A DNA stretch of 6,058 bases from an uncultured Caulobacterales bacterium (GTDB lineage Bacteria; Pseudomonadota; Alphaproteobacteria; Caulobacterales; Maricaulaceae), in assembly GCA_938007945.1 (NCBI GenBank), contig CALLME010000045.1, positions 1-6,058 on the forward strand. The letters are read 5' to 3'. Position 1 is the first letter of the stretch. The number at the start of each line of letters is the position of its first letter. Under the pieces are notes generated by a model, which was given only the letters and a program-made list of their open reading frames with translations, had not been told where the DNA came from and ran no database searches. Made by a program: the position numbers and the translations under genes. This document shows, piece after piece, positions 5,774 through 6,058 of this stretch.

Positions 5774-6058
5774 TTACGCGCTCAGAACATCCATCATTGT
5801 CACGCCAAGTTTGGCAGGTGATGGCGACACGCGAATGCCTGCTTTTTCCATCGCTGCTATCTTGTCTTCTGCGCCGCCTTTGCCGCCAGACACAATCGCG
5901 CCGGCGTGGCCCATTGTACGGCCCGGAGGCGCTGTGCGGCCCGCGATAAAGCCTACCATTGGCTTGCTGATGCCTTTTTTAGCCATATGCGCGACATATT
6001 CCGCCGCTTCTTCTTCGGCAGAGCCACCAATTTCGCCAATCATGATGATTTGCTTGGT
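5774..6058 (-). CDS. sucD: Succinyl-CoA ligase alpha subunit, C-terminal part, cut by window edge
   Basis: With the beta subunit SucC, this enzyme converts succinyl-CoA and phosphate to succinate and CoA while forming ATP or GTP. The last 94 residues are present and continue past base 6058 in the same frame; the internal ATG at 6043 is not the true start. [17 protein letters not shown] and [19 protein letters not shown] are hallmark segments of the alpha subunit. The active-site histidine that becomes phosphorylated (His246 in E. coli) is the His of GHAGAI, codon 5906-5908. The protein ends MMDVLSA, the usual C-terminal position. It lies 101 bp upstream of sucA, which uses the preceding step of the TCA cycle. 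sucC would be expected beyond the right edge. Confidence 0.98.
   Translation of the reverse strand, partial: TKQIIMIGEIGGSAEEEAAEYVAHMAKKGISKPMVGFIAGRTAPPGRTMGHAGAIVSGGKGGAEDKIAAMEKAGIRVSPSPAKLGVTMMDVLSA

Noticed and set aside
5774..6043. A standalone 89-residue protein starting at the ATG at 6043
   Set aside because: The frame stays open to the window edge and encodes SucD residues before this Met, so it is an internal methionine of a longer gene.

Overview
The window is a core-metabolism locus of a proteobacterium, most likely an alphaproteobacterium. All genes read on the minus strand. The order from the right edge to the left is sucD (C-terminal part), sucA, an unannotated 49-codon membrane microprotein, sucB, a terminator, a four-helix membrane protein, and lpd (N-terminal part). 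The sucD-sucA-sucB-lpd arrangement, a SucA of 986 residues, and a SucB with two lipoyl domains all fit Alphaproteobacteria. The middling GC content and the SucB architecture would suit a Rhodobacterales or Hyphomonadales-like lineage, but this placement is an inference and is not firm.

Layout: 5774-6058 encodes the C-terminus of the succinyl-CoA ligase alpha subunit. A 101-bp gap (5673-5773) holds an AT-rich promoter candidate, a small hairpin and the sucA ribosome binding site. sucA fills 2712-5672. Two bases after its stop codon, a short gene (2560-2709) starts and encodes a single-pass membrane peptide; 15 bases after its stop comes sucB (976-2544), in the same reading frame. A convincing rho-independent terminator (924-953) closes this group. 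A membrane protein of unknown function (430-870), with its own strong ribosome binding site, follows. After a 91-bp spacer containing two stem-loops, lpd starts at 338 and runs off the left edge.

How the genes work together: SucA (E1), SucB (E2) and Lpd (E3) form the 2-oxoglutarate dehydrogenase complex, which converts 2-oxoglutarate to succinyl-CoA and NADH. SucCD then turns succinyl-CoA into succinate with formation of a nucleoside triphosphate. The window therefore covers two consecutive TCA-cycle steps.

No mobile element, CRISPR array, tRNA or rRNA is visible, and I find no evidence of a new defence or mobile system. The points most worth a second look are the membrane microprotein between E1 and E2, its single-stop, same-frame junction with sucB, the unevenly diverged lipoyl-domain duplication, and the insertion of a terminator and a membrane-protein gene between sucB and lpd.
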